Source of the DNA: Mycoplasma sp. Ms02
GTDB lineage: Bacteria > Bacillota_I > Bacilli_A > Mycoplasmatales > Metamycoplasmataceae
Assembly (NCBI RefSeq): GCF_019720735.1
Contig: NZ_CP081302.1
Coordinates: 744,001-808,000 of the forward strand
Direction of reading: 5' to 3'
DNA: 64,000 nt
The translations under genes were made by a program, and so were the position numbers. The notes under the pieces were generated by a model. That model worked only from the letters and a program-made list of their open reading frames with translations, searched no databases and was not told the origin of the DNA. Positions 1 through 10,387 of the stretch are shown piece after piece (the stretch's first letter is position 1; each line of letters opens with the position of its first letter).

Positions 1-962
1 ACAGACCTAAAGACTTAGATGAAGTAAAAACAATTTTCAAAAGTATTTTAAAAATATGGCTTGCAAGCTTTTTGTGTTTCTTCATTCTTTATTGTGTTGA
101 TTATTTATTTAAACTCGATAATACCGATCCGATAAAAGGGGCAGCTTGATTAATTTTAGTGATAAACATTACTTCCTTTTACCTGCTTTCGGTAATTGGT
201 TTTGGATACTCTTTATGAAAGTTTCTTGTTTACAGAACTTTTAGGCAAAAGTTATCAGAATTCAGAGATTCCAAAAACGTCAAAACACAGTATTTGATCA
301 AAAAGTACTCGGTTGTTGATCTCAAACATCAAGATCTTAAATTTAGAAATAAAAGCGATTTTAAAGCTTTTGATTTCGATACTCAGTTAATATTATTGCA
401 ATTCAAAACTGAATCAAATTCTCATCTGCAAGCAAGAAAGGTTCAAATTATTTCAGATTTGTATCATTCAGCTAATGCTATTTCACAAATTTTAAGAAGA
501 TCCAGCACGAATGCAACTAAAACAACAGTTAAAATTTATGATTTGTTTTTCTGAATTTTAATTGCATGATCTTTAGTTTTATTATCGGTAATGTTATCTT
601 TCGGCTTAATAAGCATACCAGAAGGAAAATTTAAAGATGCTATCCAGTCAGGTTTTTTAGATATTGCTTCAATCTTATCTGCAGCAGCATTCGTTAAAAT
701 TTGAGTTACCTATACTTCAATAAATAAGTCTAAAAAGCAATTTATTGAACATATGTACACCTGCCAAGATAATATCAAAGAAATACTTGAAGGTGATTTA
801 AATGTTAATTCAGAAGATTTTTACGAAGTTTTAATCAACTTAAGGTGATTGTCAGACAAGACCTTCTATCGTCTTTACAAATCTCAGAAAAACCGTGAAA
901 TTGTAATTATCGATAACTTGTTAAAAGAAATTTCATCAAAGATTAAAGAACTTTACTCATAA
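1..962 (+). CDS. Multi-pass membrane protein of unknown function, 3' part
   Basis: The reading frame is open from the left edge (first full codon at position 3) to TAA at 960-962, so the start lies outside the window. It needs UGA as Trp, as in the segments GAAWLILV and FFWILIAW. About 319 residues are visible. Four hydrophobic stretches can be seen: around residues 18-38, 45-70, 185-210 and 215-240 of the visible part. Between the second pair of helices is a charged, probably cytoplasmic, region of about 110 residues, and the C-terminus is charged. I recognise no family motif. It ends just before a strong hairpin terminator and converges on the lipoprotein gene at 1012-4221. That it is a real membrane protein is well supported; its role is unknown. 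Confidence 0.75.
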
Positions 963-970
963 ACAAAAAA

Positions 971-995
971 AGCCTGTATCACAGGCTTTTTTGTA
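971..995 (+). terminator. Rho-independent terminator, probably bidirectional
   Basis: A 7-bp stem (AGCCTGT / ACAGGCT) with an ATC loop at 971-987 is followed by a T run and preceded by an A run. It ends the membrane-protein gene on the plus strand and can also stop the converging lipoprotein gene on the minus strand. Confidence 0.9.
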
Positions 996-1011
996 TATTG
1001 ATCTCTTAATA

Positions 1012-4000
1012 TTAAGATGTTCTCGATTTATTTCTAACTTCTGTTCATTGTTGTCATGTTGGTTGTTGTTCAGGTGTTTTTGTAAAGTATTCAGGCATTC
1101 CTTGGTAGTTGTAACCTTGTGGGTTTTTATACTTGAATAATGTCATTAAGTAGTTTGAAAGATCTAATTTAAGGTAGTCCACTGCATTTCTTTCTTGTAA
1201 TACTAAATCTAAATCTATTTCCATTAATAAACGTGATGTTTGTGCAGTTTTAGGATCGTATCCTTCTTCTAAGTAGAATGAATCTTGTTCTGCTGCATCT
1301 ATATTAGTAAGGTCAACTATTTTTCATCTTCCATCTAAGTAAACTTCGTTTCAAGCATGACCACCATCATCACTTACTCCAGGCTGAGTTAGTAATCCAC
1401 CCACTTGCCTTACAGGGATTCCAAGTAATGTTAGTGCCATCGAAACGTTTGAAGTGTATCCGACACATTTCTGTCTAATATCGTTTTTAAAGATTTGGAA
1501 TGGTGAATAGAATCCGTATCCCTCGAGAGTAAAGTCGATTTGATCACCGTCTAGTTCATCTTTCATATACATCGTATTTGAAGCAATAAATAGGGCTACA
1601 GCTTTAACTTTCTTTTCATCGCTTCAATTTTTGTCAACAATTTTAGGTAAAACTTCTTTTCATTTCGCGATTCATTCGTTAATCAATAATTTTGGCAATA
1701 CTGATTGTTCTTTTAAATCTCTTCTTTTATCTAAATGATCAACGCTACCATAAACTGGTTTCGTAATTTCGATAGTTTTATTATATGTCATAGGTTTTAA
1801 GTAACCTTCATAGTTGTTTAATTGTTTATAAACTGAAGTTTCGAGGTTGTTTAAATCAGCATCAGGAAGTTTATACAATCAAGTTGGATTTAAGTGATAG
1901 TCATAAAAGTATCCTGGTTTATCACTTAATAGTTGAGCGAAGAATCAGTTATCATCAGTTCTTTCGAAATGAAGATCTCCGTTTTCGTATTTTTGTCATT
2001 CACCATAATAGTCTCTAAACTTTTTGTAATCAACATTTTTGAAGAAGTCGTGACTTCTAACAAAAACGTTATCAAAAGGCTGTTCTTCTTGAAGTTCGAA
2101 GTCGGTGCCATCGAAATTACCAAGTTTTAAGAAATACTTATCTGTAAACTCTGCATAGTTTCTCATGAATTGTCTTTTTTCATAAGTAGTGTCGTTAACA
2201 ACATCATTTTCAATAGGATCTTCAATAACATCAAAAGACTCATAACCATTTAGGTCCATTGTAAGATAATCATTTATGTATTCTTCTTGAGTATTTACTC
2301 TTTTAAGACCGTATCAAGTTTTAGGGTGCAGATCAAGGTTTGTTTTTAGTAAGTCCTTTGAATTCTGATCTGTATATTTATCAACGACTCTGTAGATATC
2401 TAGATCATCTGTATTAATGCTAAAGTTTGGAGCATTTGTGTTTAAAAGTTCAGCATACTCTAAATATTGCCCTAATAATGCAAATAAGTTTAAGGCATTA
2501 AACTCAATGACTTGAACTGACTGCATTTTAAATATAGTAGGTTCAAGTGATAATTGTTTGTTATCGTCATAACCTCATTGGAACACAACTGGGTTACCAA
2601 AATCACTTTCAATTTTCTTGATAATATATTTCAATCTGATTTCAATTTGCTTGTAAAGGTGATCTGTCGCTTCAAAACGGATTAAAACTTTCTTAAATTC
2701 TTCTAATAAGTAAGTTTTAAATTCATCACTAACGCTTTCAATCATTTCTTTGGCTGAAGATGAATTAACCGAATTGTTTAAAATCTCATCAAACTTTGCA
2801 ATTATTCTTGAAGGTTTGTAATTAACTAATTTATGAGCTTCTTGACGCAATTCGTCACCCTTAATCCTTGTAACCATTTCATCTAATTGTTTAAATGAGT
2901 ATTTTTTAAGAATATCAAGTTCTGATGCACTCTTAAACTCTTGAATAATATTTTGACTTGATGGAGTGTATGTTTGATCTCTTTTTGATTCAAAGATTGA
3001 AATTGAATTTTTAATAGCTTTATAGTAAGCAGAAAGATCATTTGAGAAAGAAACTAGTCTGTTAATAACTTCATTTTTCATATCGTCTCAATATGTTCAA
3101 TTGTTTTGTGCTCAGAATTTAAGCACTTGTTTTCCTGGATTATCATAAGATTCAATTTTAAAATCGAAGTAAGCACCATTAGATGTTAAACGATTAAAAA
3201 CAAGCATTTCTAAAACTTCATCATAGTTTGGCAATATCTTTTTCAGTAAAATTTCAACAATTTTGATACTTAATCTTTCAAACCTTTTTCTTGAAAGACT
3301 GTAGTTAGATGAGCTTTCAGCGTTTGATAGTTCTATAAGCTTTGCGTAAAGATCTGAGTTAATTTCATCAATTCTAGCGTCATCTAGAGAAATCTCTTGA
3401 TTGTTAATACCTTCAAGAACATCATCGAGAACGTTGCTGTTGTAAATATTTGCAAAGAATCTTGACATATCCTCTCTTGATATTTTTTCAACTTGGTTTA
3501 GCAGATTTTGATAAACATTAGATGAGTCAGGATGCGTTTCTTGTGTATTTGCCTCTACTTCTTCAGAAGGTGTTTCTGCATTTTGATTTTCTTGTTCGTT
3601 TGAAGTATCGTGTTCTGCGACAGAAGAATCTTGATTTTCTTTTTCTTTAACATCAGAATTAGTGTTTTGATGATCGACATTTTCTGTATTTTCAGAAACA
3701 GTTTCGTTTTGTTTTTCTTCTGTAACAACCTCAGGTGTTTCAGAATTATTAACCGATTCGTTAACTTGATCATCCTGTGAAGGATTAACTTCCTTCTGTT
3801 TGTTTTCGGAATTTTGTTCGCTAGTGTTTCTTTCTGTTTCTTGGTTGTTTGCAGAATCTTGGTCATTTGTGTTATTTTCTGCTATTTGGTTGTTTACAGA
3901 ATCTTGGTCATTTGTGTGGTTATTTATCTCAGGATTATTAGAATCTTTTGTGGTTGATTCGTTTTGGTTTTGATTTTCATTTTGGCTATTTGAAGATGTA

Positions 4001-4221
4001 TTTTTTGTATCTTCCTGCCTTGTAGCATTGTTTGAGTTTTCTTCGTTTTTACCATCTTTTTGAATTTGTGAATCTTGTTTTGGTTTGTTAATAATGTTTG
4101 AACTTGAATTATCATTCTTGCTGTTCTCGCTTTGCCCAAAGAGAGAACATGAAACGATGAATGCAACAGGTGATGCTGAAGCTATCGCTATCAAACTTTT
4201 AACTAAATTACTTTTTTTCAT
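1012..4221 (-). CDS. Large lipoprotein with C-terminal transglutaminase-like (papain-fold) domain
   Basis: With UGA as Trp, one frame runs from ATG at 4221 to TAA at 1012-1014, 1,069 residues. The N-terminus is a lipoprotein signal ending VSC, lipidated Cys25, so the protein should sit on the outer face of the membrane. Residues about 28-228 are low-complexity, rich in Asn, Gln, Ser and Glu, with short degenerate repeats such as NNQIAENNTNDQDSANNQ, probably a flexible linker. A long helical region follows. The last ~190 residues carry the transglutaminase-like core: Cys919 in QKCVGYTSN, His955 in GGHAWNEV and Asp970 in KIVDLTN, in the right order and spacing for a Cys-His-Asp triad. In bacteria this fold is usually a cysteine protease or amidase rather than a cross-linker. 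The gene starts 9 nt after the metallopeptidase gene, with an AAGAGG ribosome site over that gene's stop codon. The fold is clear; the substrate is unknown. Confidence 0.88.
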
Positions 4222-4230
4222 ATTTACCTC

Positions 4231-5145
4231 TTAAATTTCATCAAAATCAAAAAACGGAACTTCATGTTCTCACAAACTATTTTTAGTAAGTGGTACGCAT
4301 TTTAGATTTTCGTCGAAAAGTTTCTTAGTTACTTTGTAACTAGGAATTAGTTTTTCTAAAACATTATAAAAATTTTTTGAATGATTTTGTTGATAAATAT
4401 GAGCTATTTCGTGCCAGATTATAACGTCAATATACTCTTTTTCATAAACTGCCAGGTTGTAACTAAAACTAAAGGTTCTTTTGTATGGTAAGTTTGTAAT
4501 ATTTTTTTTACAAGATAAACTTGCTCATTTACTTTTAGAGCTTTTAAATTGAATATTATAACCACCTCAATCAGGGAAAGAACTAGCGTCAGTTCTGGAT
4601 AGGAAGAGGTCTAAAGTGCCTGTTATATATTTCTCTAAGCTTTTTTGCATGAATTTTATGATATTTTTACTTATTGTTTTTTTTGAACTTTTGATCGTCA
4701 GTACTTGATTTTCTAAATAAATAGAAATAACACCAAAATGTTCTTGAAATTTATAAGGTATTCTCTTTCCAAAAAGCCAAAAATAGTTCTTTTCAATTGG
4801 TAAAAGTAATTTAGTTCCTATATAAGTTTCCATCAAATCATGGATTAAAGCTATATAAACTTGACTGTCTTTAATTTTTTTAAATTTAGAAAATGTGTAA
4901 AATCTTTGATTTTTAATTATTGATAATCTATCTTCTTTTAGACCTTTGGGTCAATTTTGGATATATACAAAAAAGATGTTTTCTTTTGATCTTCATAAAG
5001 CATTTTCTTTCTTAAGATCGCTTTTTAAAAAAGCTTCCAGAAACGGTTTATAAACTGAATCTGAAAGCGTTTTAATATTAAAACCATATTCATTTAAAAC
5101 ATTAAATAAATGTCTTAATTTATCTAATTTTTGTTTCTTATTCAT
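4231..5145 (-). CDS. YgjP-like (DUF45/SprT-related) metallopeptidase
   Basis: A protein of 304 residues with UGA as Trp. The C-terminal third has the family signature: SKWASLS (about 205-211, matching the RWGSCS-type motif of YgjP proteins), then WHEIAH (244-249) and a third ligand in NHSKNFY (His255). This gives an HExxH zinc site with His245, Glu246, His249 and His255. The first 110 residues do not resemble the core and may be a lineage-specific extension. YgjP relatives are zinc-dependent cytoplasmic proteins of poorly settled activity. Start: ATG at 5145 lies 6 nt after AAGAA and overlaps the folA stop as TAATG; an ATG two codons earlier (5151) is possible but has no spacing for a ribosome site. 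The gene sits between folA and the transglutaminase-like lipoprotein in one transcription unit. Confidence 0.82.
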
Positions 5146-5618
5146 TATCATTTCTTTTTGCAGTAATACACATCAAAATCTTGGTAAGCATCAACCTTTT
5201 CGACTGTGAACCAGTCTCAAAAGTAGGTATTTAACACTTTATCACCTTCATAATCTTCTTTGATTAAAGTTATTATTGCTTCATCTGCATATTGCAAAGT
5301 TTGCTCGTAAACTTCTAAACCACCACAGATGTAAAGATCTTTTTCGCCTGTTTCATAGTGCTTTAAGACTTCTCTTAAGTTGTTTATGTATTTAACATTG
5401 GGGTCTTCACTTTTTAGTTCTTTATTTCTTGTTAAAACGTAAACCTTTCGATTGCCTCATTTAATTTTCAAGTTATCAAAAGTGTTTTGACCAAACAGTA
5501 AAATTTTCCCATCTGTTACACGTTTGAAATGCATCAGTTCTTCTGGAATGTCTCAAGGAAGTTCGTTACCTTTTCCGATTACGCCGTCTTTTGTCATTGC
5601 TAGTATTGCTTTTATCAT
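5145..5618 (-). CDS. folA: Dihydrofolate reductase
   Basis: A protein of 157 residues, the usual length for the bacterial enzyme, which reduces dihydrofolate to tetrahydrofolate with NADPH in the cytoplasm. Recognisable segments are MIKAILAMTKDGVIGKGNEL at the N-terminus, WDIPEELMHFK with the active-site acidic region, KILLFGQNTFDNL in place of the usual GRxT loop, and LYICGGLEVYE with the Gly-Gly pair of the cofactor site. The final Trp is a UGA codon before TAA. It is the first gene of the minus-strand unit with the YgjP-like peptidase and the transglutaminase-like lipoprotein, and is divergent from ackA. No thymidylate synthase gene is present in this window. Confidence 0.95.
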
Positions 5619-5706
5619 AATTACATTTTAACAAGTTTAAAGCGAGGTTAAAAAAAGAAGATTAAAAGCAAATAATATAAAATATTTATATTAAAAAGGG
5701 GGAGTA
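5619..5706. promoter_or_regulatory. Divergent folA / ackA promoter region
   Basis: This 88-bp AT-rich gap separates two divergent genes. On the plus strand TATAAA at 5676-5681 is a likely -10 for ackA, followed by AAAAAGGGGGAG at 5693-5704 as the ribosome site, unusually G-rich for this genome. On the minus strand TAAAAT lies 6 nt before the folA ATG with no Shine-Dalgarno sequence, so folA may be leaderless. Confidence 0.5.
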
Positions 5707-6909
5707 GTGGTTAAGAAAGTTTTAGCAATAAATCCAGGAAGTAGTTCCATTAAATATAAACTGTATGTGAAAGACACACTTGAAGCAATTTCAAGTGGTG
5801 GAGCAGAAAGAATTGGTTTACCAAATGGTGAAATTAAAGTTAAGTTTAATGGTACTCATATTAGAACCTTAACTTTAGATACATTTGATAAGGCTGTTAG
5901 TGAATTAATAAAACTAATGAAAGAAGTAGAATTAATTTCAAATCCTGAAGAAATTGAGTACATTGGATACCGTCTTGTTCATGGTGGTGAAGAAATTACC
6001 AAATCAACCAAAATAACTATGAATGAGATTCAAACGATTGAAAAACTTTCTTATTTAGCACCACTTCATAACCCTGGAGCTGCTCAATCAATGAAATCGT
6101 TTCAAAAGTTTATTCCAAGTGCAAAAATGGCTGCTGAGTTAGATAGCGAGTTTCATCAAACAATAGAGAAAGTTAACTACACATACCCAATTTCAAAGAA
6201 AATTACTGAGAAATATGGGATAAAAAAGTACGGAGCTCATGGAGTTTCGCATCGTTATATAACGCAAAGAATGGAAGAACTCTTAGGTAAAAAAGGTGTA
6301 AATATTGTTAACATGCACCTTGGGAATGGAGCTTCTCTTTGTGCGATTTCAAACTCTAAGTCAATAGACACTTCAATGGGTATGACACCATTAGCAGGAA
6401 TATTTATGGGGACACGTTCAGGTGATATTGATCCATCAATTCATGAAATTCTTAAAATAAGAGCAAACATGACTATTGAAGAAGTCACACAAATGCTTAA
6501 TAATGAATCTGGTTTAGAAGGTGTTTCTGGAGTTTCCAGCGATATTAGAGATGTTGTTTCTGCAGCTAATAATGGCAATGAGCAAGCTCAGTTTACCCTT
6601 GAGTTATATTCGCGTAAAATCGCAGATTACGCCATAAATTACGCAAATAAGGTCGGAAATAATCTTGAAGCTCTTGTGTTTACGGGTGGAATTGGTGAAA
6701 ATACGCCAAGCGTTAGAAAAAGAGTGATTGAAATGCTGCCACTTTTAAATATTGAATTTGATGACAAAGCAAATTCATCAAGTTTTGAAGATGATTATAA
6801 AATTATTACAAAACCAGAAAGCAAAATACAGGTGTATGTAGTCAGAACAGATGAAGAAATTGTTATTGCTAAAGATGCAATAAAGTTTTACGAGGAAGAA
6901 AATGTATAA
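5707..6909 (+). CDS. ackA: Acetate kinase
   Basis: A protein of 400 residues, the normal family length. It makes ATP and acetate from acetyl phosphate and ADP, the last step of the energy-yielding Pta-AckA route in mycoplasmas. ASKHA-fold motifs are visible: NPGSSSIKYKL (phosphate 1), YGAHGVSHRY (about 176-185), HLGNGASLCA (phosphate 2) and FTGGIGEN (about 325-332, adenosine motif). The start is GTG at 5707, fixed by the strong upstream AGGGGGAG and by the family N-terminus VLAINPGSSS. The last 8 nt overlap the start of engB, so the two are co-transcribed. Confidence 0.97.
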   Translation: MVKKVLAINPGSSSIKYKLYVKDTLEAISSGGAERIGLPNGEIKVKFNGTHIRTLTLDTFDKAVSELIKLMKEVELISNPEEIEYIGYRLVHGGEEITKSTKITMNEIQTIEKLSYLAPLHNPGAAQSMKSFQKFIPSAKMAAELDSEFHQTIEKVNYTYPISKKITEKYGIKKYGAHGVSHRYITQRMEELLGKKGVNIVNMHLGNGASLCAISNSKSIDTSMGMTPLAGIFMGTRSGDIDPSIHEILKIRANMTIEEVTQMLNNESGLEGVSGVSSDIRDVVSAANNGNEQAQFTLELYSRKIADYAINYANKVGNNLEALVFTGGIGENTPSVRKRVIEMLPLLNIEFDDKANSSSFEDDYKIITKPESKIQVYVVRTDEEIVIAKDAIKFYEEENV

Positions 6910-7495
6910 GTTCATAAAATCAGCAACAAATTCATCTAACTGATATGAACACGAAGGTAATGAAGTTTGCTTTTGAGGAAGATCAAATGTTGGAAAAAGC
7001 TCTTTAATTAACGCCTTAACAAAAAACTCAAAACTAGCCAGAGTTTCGAAAACACCAGGAAGAACACAGTTATTAAACTATTTTGCAGACCAAAACGGAA
7101 ACGTCTTAGTAGATTTGCCAGGATATGGATATGCTAAAATGTCTAAAACCGAGAGTGCAAAGATGCTTAAAATGATTGAAGATTATCTCCTTAATAATCC
7201 TAGACTTTCTGACATTATTCTTCTTTTTGATTCTAGAACAGGTGTTACTAAGATTGACCAACAAATTTTAGATTTTATTTGCTCACCAAGTATTGATTTG
7301 CCGATAACCGTAGTTTTCACAAAAATTGACAAACTTAATCAATCTGAAAGACACAAATTGCTCAAAAGTTTCCAAGAGCAAATCCAAGGTTTTTCAATAT
7401 CTTCTGTTTTTATGGTGTCGAGTGAAAAAGGAACAAATATTTTAAACCTATCAAATCACATCGACAGTTTATTTTCTAAGGAGTCACATGAATAA
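6902..7495 (+). CDS. engB: Ribosome biogenesis GTPase EngB (YihA/YsxC)
   Basis: A protein of 197 residues with two UGA Trp codons near the N-terminus. This small GTPase acts in large-subunit assembly. The G motifs are in order: GRSNVGKSSLIN (G1), TPGRTQ (G2), DLPGYGYA (G3), TKIDKL (G4) and VSSEKGTN (G5). PGYGYAKM after G3 is typical of EngB. The ATG overlaps the ackA stop by 8 nt, and the gene overlaps the next gene by 8 nt, so translational coupling is likely. Confidence 0.95.
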
Positions 7496-8807
7496 GAAAA
7501 ATTTAATACTTTTAGCAGGGATAGGAGTTGCTTCTGCTGCAGTTGTAACTTCAGGAGTTCTTTATGCAAGTGCCAAAAAAAATCAGGATGACAAATACTC
7601 AGGCTTAATACAAAATCGTGTTTTACCTGTTTTAAGTGATTTTGAATTTAAATTCAAAAAAGACCAAAATGACTATTACGCAGGAGAATTCGTTACAGGT
7701 TCAAAACTTCTATACAACGGATATCCTTCTGGGTATCCTAGCGAATACAGAGTTTATGACTTCTGAGAAAAAGTTCTAATGAAATCAAAGGAAAATCATC
7801 CTGCATATGACTTTTTCACTTTAAAAACTCAAAACAATCAACCCTTCAACGTTTTAAGCGAAAACTATTCGATAAATTTAGAGTCTTTTGCTAACGATTC
7901 AGAAGGTGTTTTACTATTAAAAGTAACGTTGGTGGAAAAAAATGTGAAGGAAAAACCTAAAACAGAATCATACGTTTACCAATTAAAAGGTTTTAAAAAG
8001 GTATCCGAAGAAGAAAAGTTTAAATATAGAAATGTTGATGAGGACACAATCCTTAAAGACGATATTCTTGCCTTTAATACTATCGAAGAAATTAAAAATG
8101 CCTATGAATCAGCTTCAAGCGAAAATCAAGCTGATTTAATTAAAAAATGATTTGAACACAGAAAAGTTTCAAATAATGATAATATCTTAGAAAAACAAGC
8201 TTCAGAATCTACTTTAGAAGTTTCACAACAAGTTACTAATCTAACATATAAGCCTATTACAGTACTTTATGATGCTGATACATCTTTATCAGGATTAATT
8301 AAAGATACAGATTCACAGCTGCTAAATAAAACTAAAAATGTAATGATTTCAGGAAGTGTAACTCAAGAGTTATCACTAAAATTTCTAGAAGATAAAAAAC
8401 TTATTGAGCAATTAAGTCTAAAAGGAAATAATAAAGAGTTTTCTGAAATTAAAAAATCAGAGCTTTCATATTCTGATCAAACCAGATCTTATCCTTTATT
8501 AAAACTGACAACTTCAGAAGAATCAAGTTCATGATTAAACAATTTTGTTCAAAAATGAGATAGATTAAGAGAAGACGCAGAAAACCAAAAACTCTTATTT
8601 ACAGTTACTTTCACGCCAAAAACATTCTTAAAAAATACTTATTACGAAATTAAGAAGGTGTTTGAATTGAGTGTTTCAGAACTTAAATCTGAAAACGCAG
8701 CAGAAGGCAATTCTCAAGAACAACCAAATGATTCTCAAAATAATTCAGAAAATCGATCAAACCAAACTTCAGCAGAAGAAAATTCAACCCCTGAAACGGC
8801 AAGCTAA
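7488..8807 (+). CDS. Membrane-anchored surface protein of unknown function
   Basis: A protein of 439 residues with UGA as Trp. A single hydrophobic segment at residues 5-28 (LILLAGIGVASAAVVTSGVL) has no lipobox Cys, so it is either an uncleaved N-terminal anchor or a signal peptide. The rest is hydrophilic and probably extracellular. It ends in a ~40-residue low-complexity tail rich in Ser, Asn, Gln and Glu (ENAAEGNSQEQPNDSQ and beyond). I see no recognised domain. It overlaps engB by 8 nt and is followed by a terminator, so it is the last gene of the ackA unit. Confidence 0.8.
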
Positions 8808-8819
8808 TAAACAATAAAG

Positions 8820-8845
8820 TACAACCTAAAAAAGGTTGTATTTTA
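8820..8845 (+). terminator. Rho-independent terminator
   Basis: The stem TACAACCT / AGGTTGTA (8820-8827 and 8833-8840) has an AAAAA loop and is followed by TTTTA. It ends the ackA-engB-surface protein unit. Confidence 0.9.
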
Positions 8846-8882
8846 AATTAAACTTATTTAATTGCTGTTGTTAAATTCTCTA

Positions 8883-8888
8883 TATAAT
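8883..8888 (+). promoter_or_regulatory. -10 box of trmL, probable leaderless start
   Basis: A perfect TATAAT ends 6 nt before the trmL ATG at 8895, and no Shine-Dalgarno sequence lies between them. Transcription should begin at or within a base or two of the start codon. No convincing -35 box is seen. Confidence 0.65.
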
Positions 8889-8894
8889 AAAAAT

Positions 8895-9428
8895 ATGCTA
8901 AATATTGTACTATTTCAACCCGAAATTTGCCCAAATACAGGGAATATTATCAGAACTTGTTTTGCTTTAGGGGCAAAACTACACATTATCAAACCACTTG
9001 GATTCGACTTAGATCCTAAGTTTTTACGTCGTTATGGTGCAGGGAGAATGCTTAGTGATATTCAACATGAAGTGCACTCTTCTTATGCTGATTTTGCTAA
9101 CAAATACGGCGATAAAGAGATTTACTACGTTACTAGATATGGTTTAAAAACATATGATCAAGTTGATTATAAAGAAGTTCACCAAAGAACGGGTGAAGTT
9201 TGAATGATGTTTGGTCGTGAATCGACAGGAATTGATAAAGCAATTTTAAAAGATAATTTAGAGACATGTATTAGAATTCCAATGGTTTCTGCAATGCGTT
9301 CAATAAATCTTGCTAACTGCGTCTCAATCCTTGGTTTTGAAGTAATGAAACAACTCGATTGAAACGAATTAAGCTTATTTGAAGTGCAAAAAGGAAAGGA
9401 TTACCTTTTAAACGATAATGATAATTAA
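8895..9428 (+). CDS. trmL: tRNA (cytidine/uridine-34 2'-O)-methyltransferase TrmL
   Basis: A protein of 177 residues, SPOUT superfamily, which methylates the ribose of the wobble base of leucine tRNAs using SAM. Family features are LFQPEICPNTGNIIRTC at the N-terminus, the PLGFDLDPKFLRR loop, WMMFGRESTGID (the trefoil-knot GxE loop) and the closing knot PMVSAMRSINLANCVSILG. An in-frame non-ATG start at 8862 would add 11 residues but would lie upstream of the TATAAT at 8883, so ATG 8895 is preferred. It overlaps the next gene by 11 nt. Confidence 0.93.
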
Positions 9429-10137
9429 CAGTAAAAATAATCCTAAAATCAAAGATTTTATTAAATTAAAACAAAAAAAGTATCGTAATCAAGCTAGACA
9501 ATTTTTAGTAGAAGGACTTCACCTTGTTCAAGAAGCAAAAGAAGCAGGACTTCTAGAGCAAGTGTTCGTATCGAAAAAATCAGATTATTTTGAGTTTTCT
9601 AAAAAATTAATAGTCAGCGACGAAGTGATCGAAGCTTTAAGCGAGTTAAACACACCACAACCAATAATAGGTGTTTCAACGTACAAAAAAGATCAGAAAA
9701 TCGGAAGTAAGGTTTTGTATTTAGATGCTATTCAAGATCCAGGTAATATAGGAACAATAATTAGACTTTCAAGATCTTTTGACATCGATACAGTTATAGT
9801 CAAAAACTTTGATATTTACAATTCTAAAGTTTTAAGAGCAACTCAAGGTGCATTTTTCCATCAGAATATTATTCAAGTCAAAGATAACATAACTTTGCAG
9901 TCACTTGCTAAATCAGGATACCAAGTAATTGCGACGAATCTAGACAAAACTGCAAAAACATTGAACGAAGTTCGTTTTGCTGATAAATTTGTAATTATCA
10001 TGGGAAACGAAGGTGTCGGAGTCTCACAAGAAGTTTTAAAAATAGCTACAGAACAGTTATATATACCAATTTCATTTGAAAGTTTGAATGTAGCTACAGC
10101 AACAGCAATTATTTTAAATAAGGTAAGAAATGGATAG
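9418..10137 (+). CDS. TrmH/SpoU-family RNA 2'-O-methyltransferase
   Basis: A protein of 239 residues. The N-terminal ~80 residues form the small substrate-binding domain (RNQARQFLVEGLHLVQEA is its typical start). The rest is the SpoU catalytic domain with the three knot motifs: AIQDPGNIGTIIR (about 105-117), IIMGNEGVGVSQE and SLNVATATAIILNKVR. Members methylate 2'-hydroxyls in rRNA or tRNA; the exact target (23S rRNA, RlmB-like, is most likely) cannot be told from sequence alone. The ATG lies inside the end of trmL and its last 8 nt overlap the DivIVA-like gene. Confidence 0.9.
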   Translation: MIINSKNNPKIKDFIKLKQKKYRNQARQFLVEGLHLVQEAKEAGLLEQVFVSKKSDYFEFSKKLIVSDEVIEALSELNTPQPIIGVSTYKKDQKIGSKVLYLDAIQDPGNIGTIIRLSRSFDIDTVIVKNFDIYNSKVLRATQGAFFHQNIIQVKDNITLQSLAKSGYQVIATNLDKTAKTLNEVRFADKFVIIMGNEGVGVSQEVLKIATEQLYIPISFESLNVATATAIILNKVRNG

Positions 10138-10387
10138 TAAAAAAATAGAAACACAAAACTTTTTTTTGGAACTAAATGGATATTCTAAAGAGCAAGTTAA
10201 TCAGTATATTTTCATGCTACATAAAGAAATTGATTTGCTTAAAGAAAAGGTTTCTTTTTTAAATGAAGAGACTAATTCGCAAGTTGAAAAAATTAAAGAA
10301 CTTGAACTTTCTGTTCAAAAGTTGTCATTTGAGAAAAAACAACTACAAAACGAAAATAAAGGACTAAAAGATGGATATAAAAATTAA
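10130..10387 (+). CDS. Small DivIVA/GpsB-like coiled-coil protein
   Basis: A protein of 85 residues. The start FFLELNGYSKEQVNQYIFML resembles the N-terminal lipid-binding domain of DivIVA/GpsB proteins (F-x-x-x-x-x-G-Y-x-x-x-x-V-D/N-x-[YF]-[IL]). It is followed by a continuous heptad-like coiled coil to about residue 80. In Firmicutes such proteins sense membrane curvature and organise the division site; here the protein is much shorter than full DivIVA. It is embedded between an RNA methyltransferase gene and rbgA, overlapping both. The family call is inferred from pattern, not from a search. Confidence 0.65.
   Translation: MDSKKIETQNFFLELNGYSKEQVNQYIFMLHKEIDLLKEKVSFLNEETNSQVEKIKELELSVQKLSFEKKQLQNENKGLKDGYKN

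Noticed and set aside
3555-3866. 103-residue Lys-rich minus-strand ORF
   Set aside because: Second frame of the Asn/Gln/Glu-rich linker of the transglutaminase-like lipoprotein.
1012-4221. Several adjacent short hypothetical genes on the minus strand
   Set aside because: Same frame throughout, split only by TGA; they are one lipoprotein.
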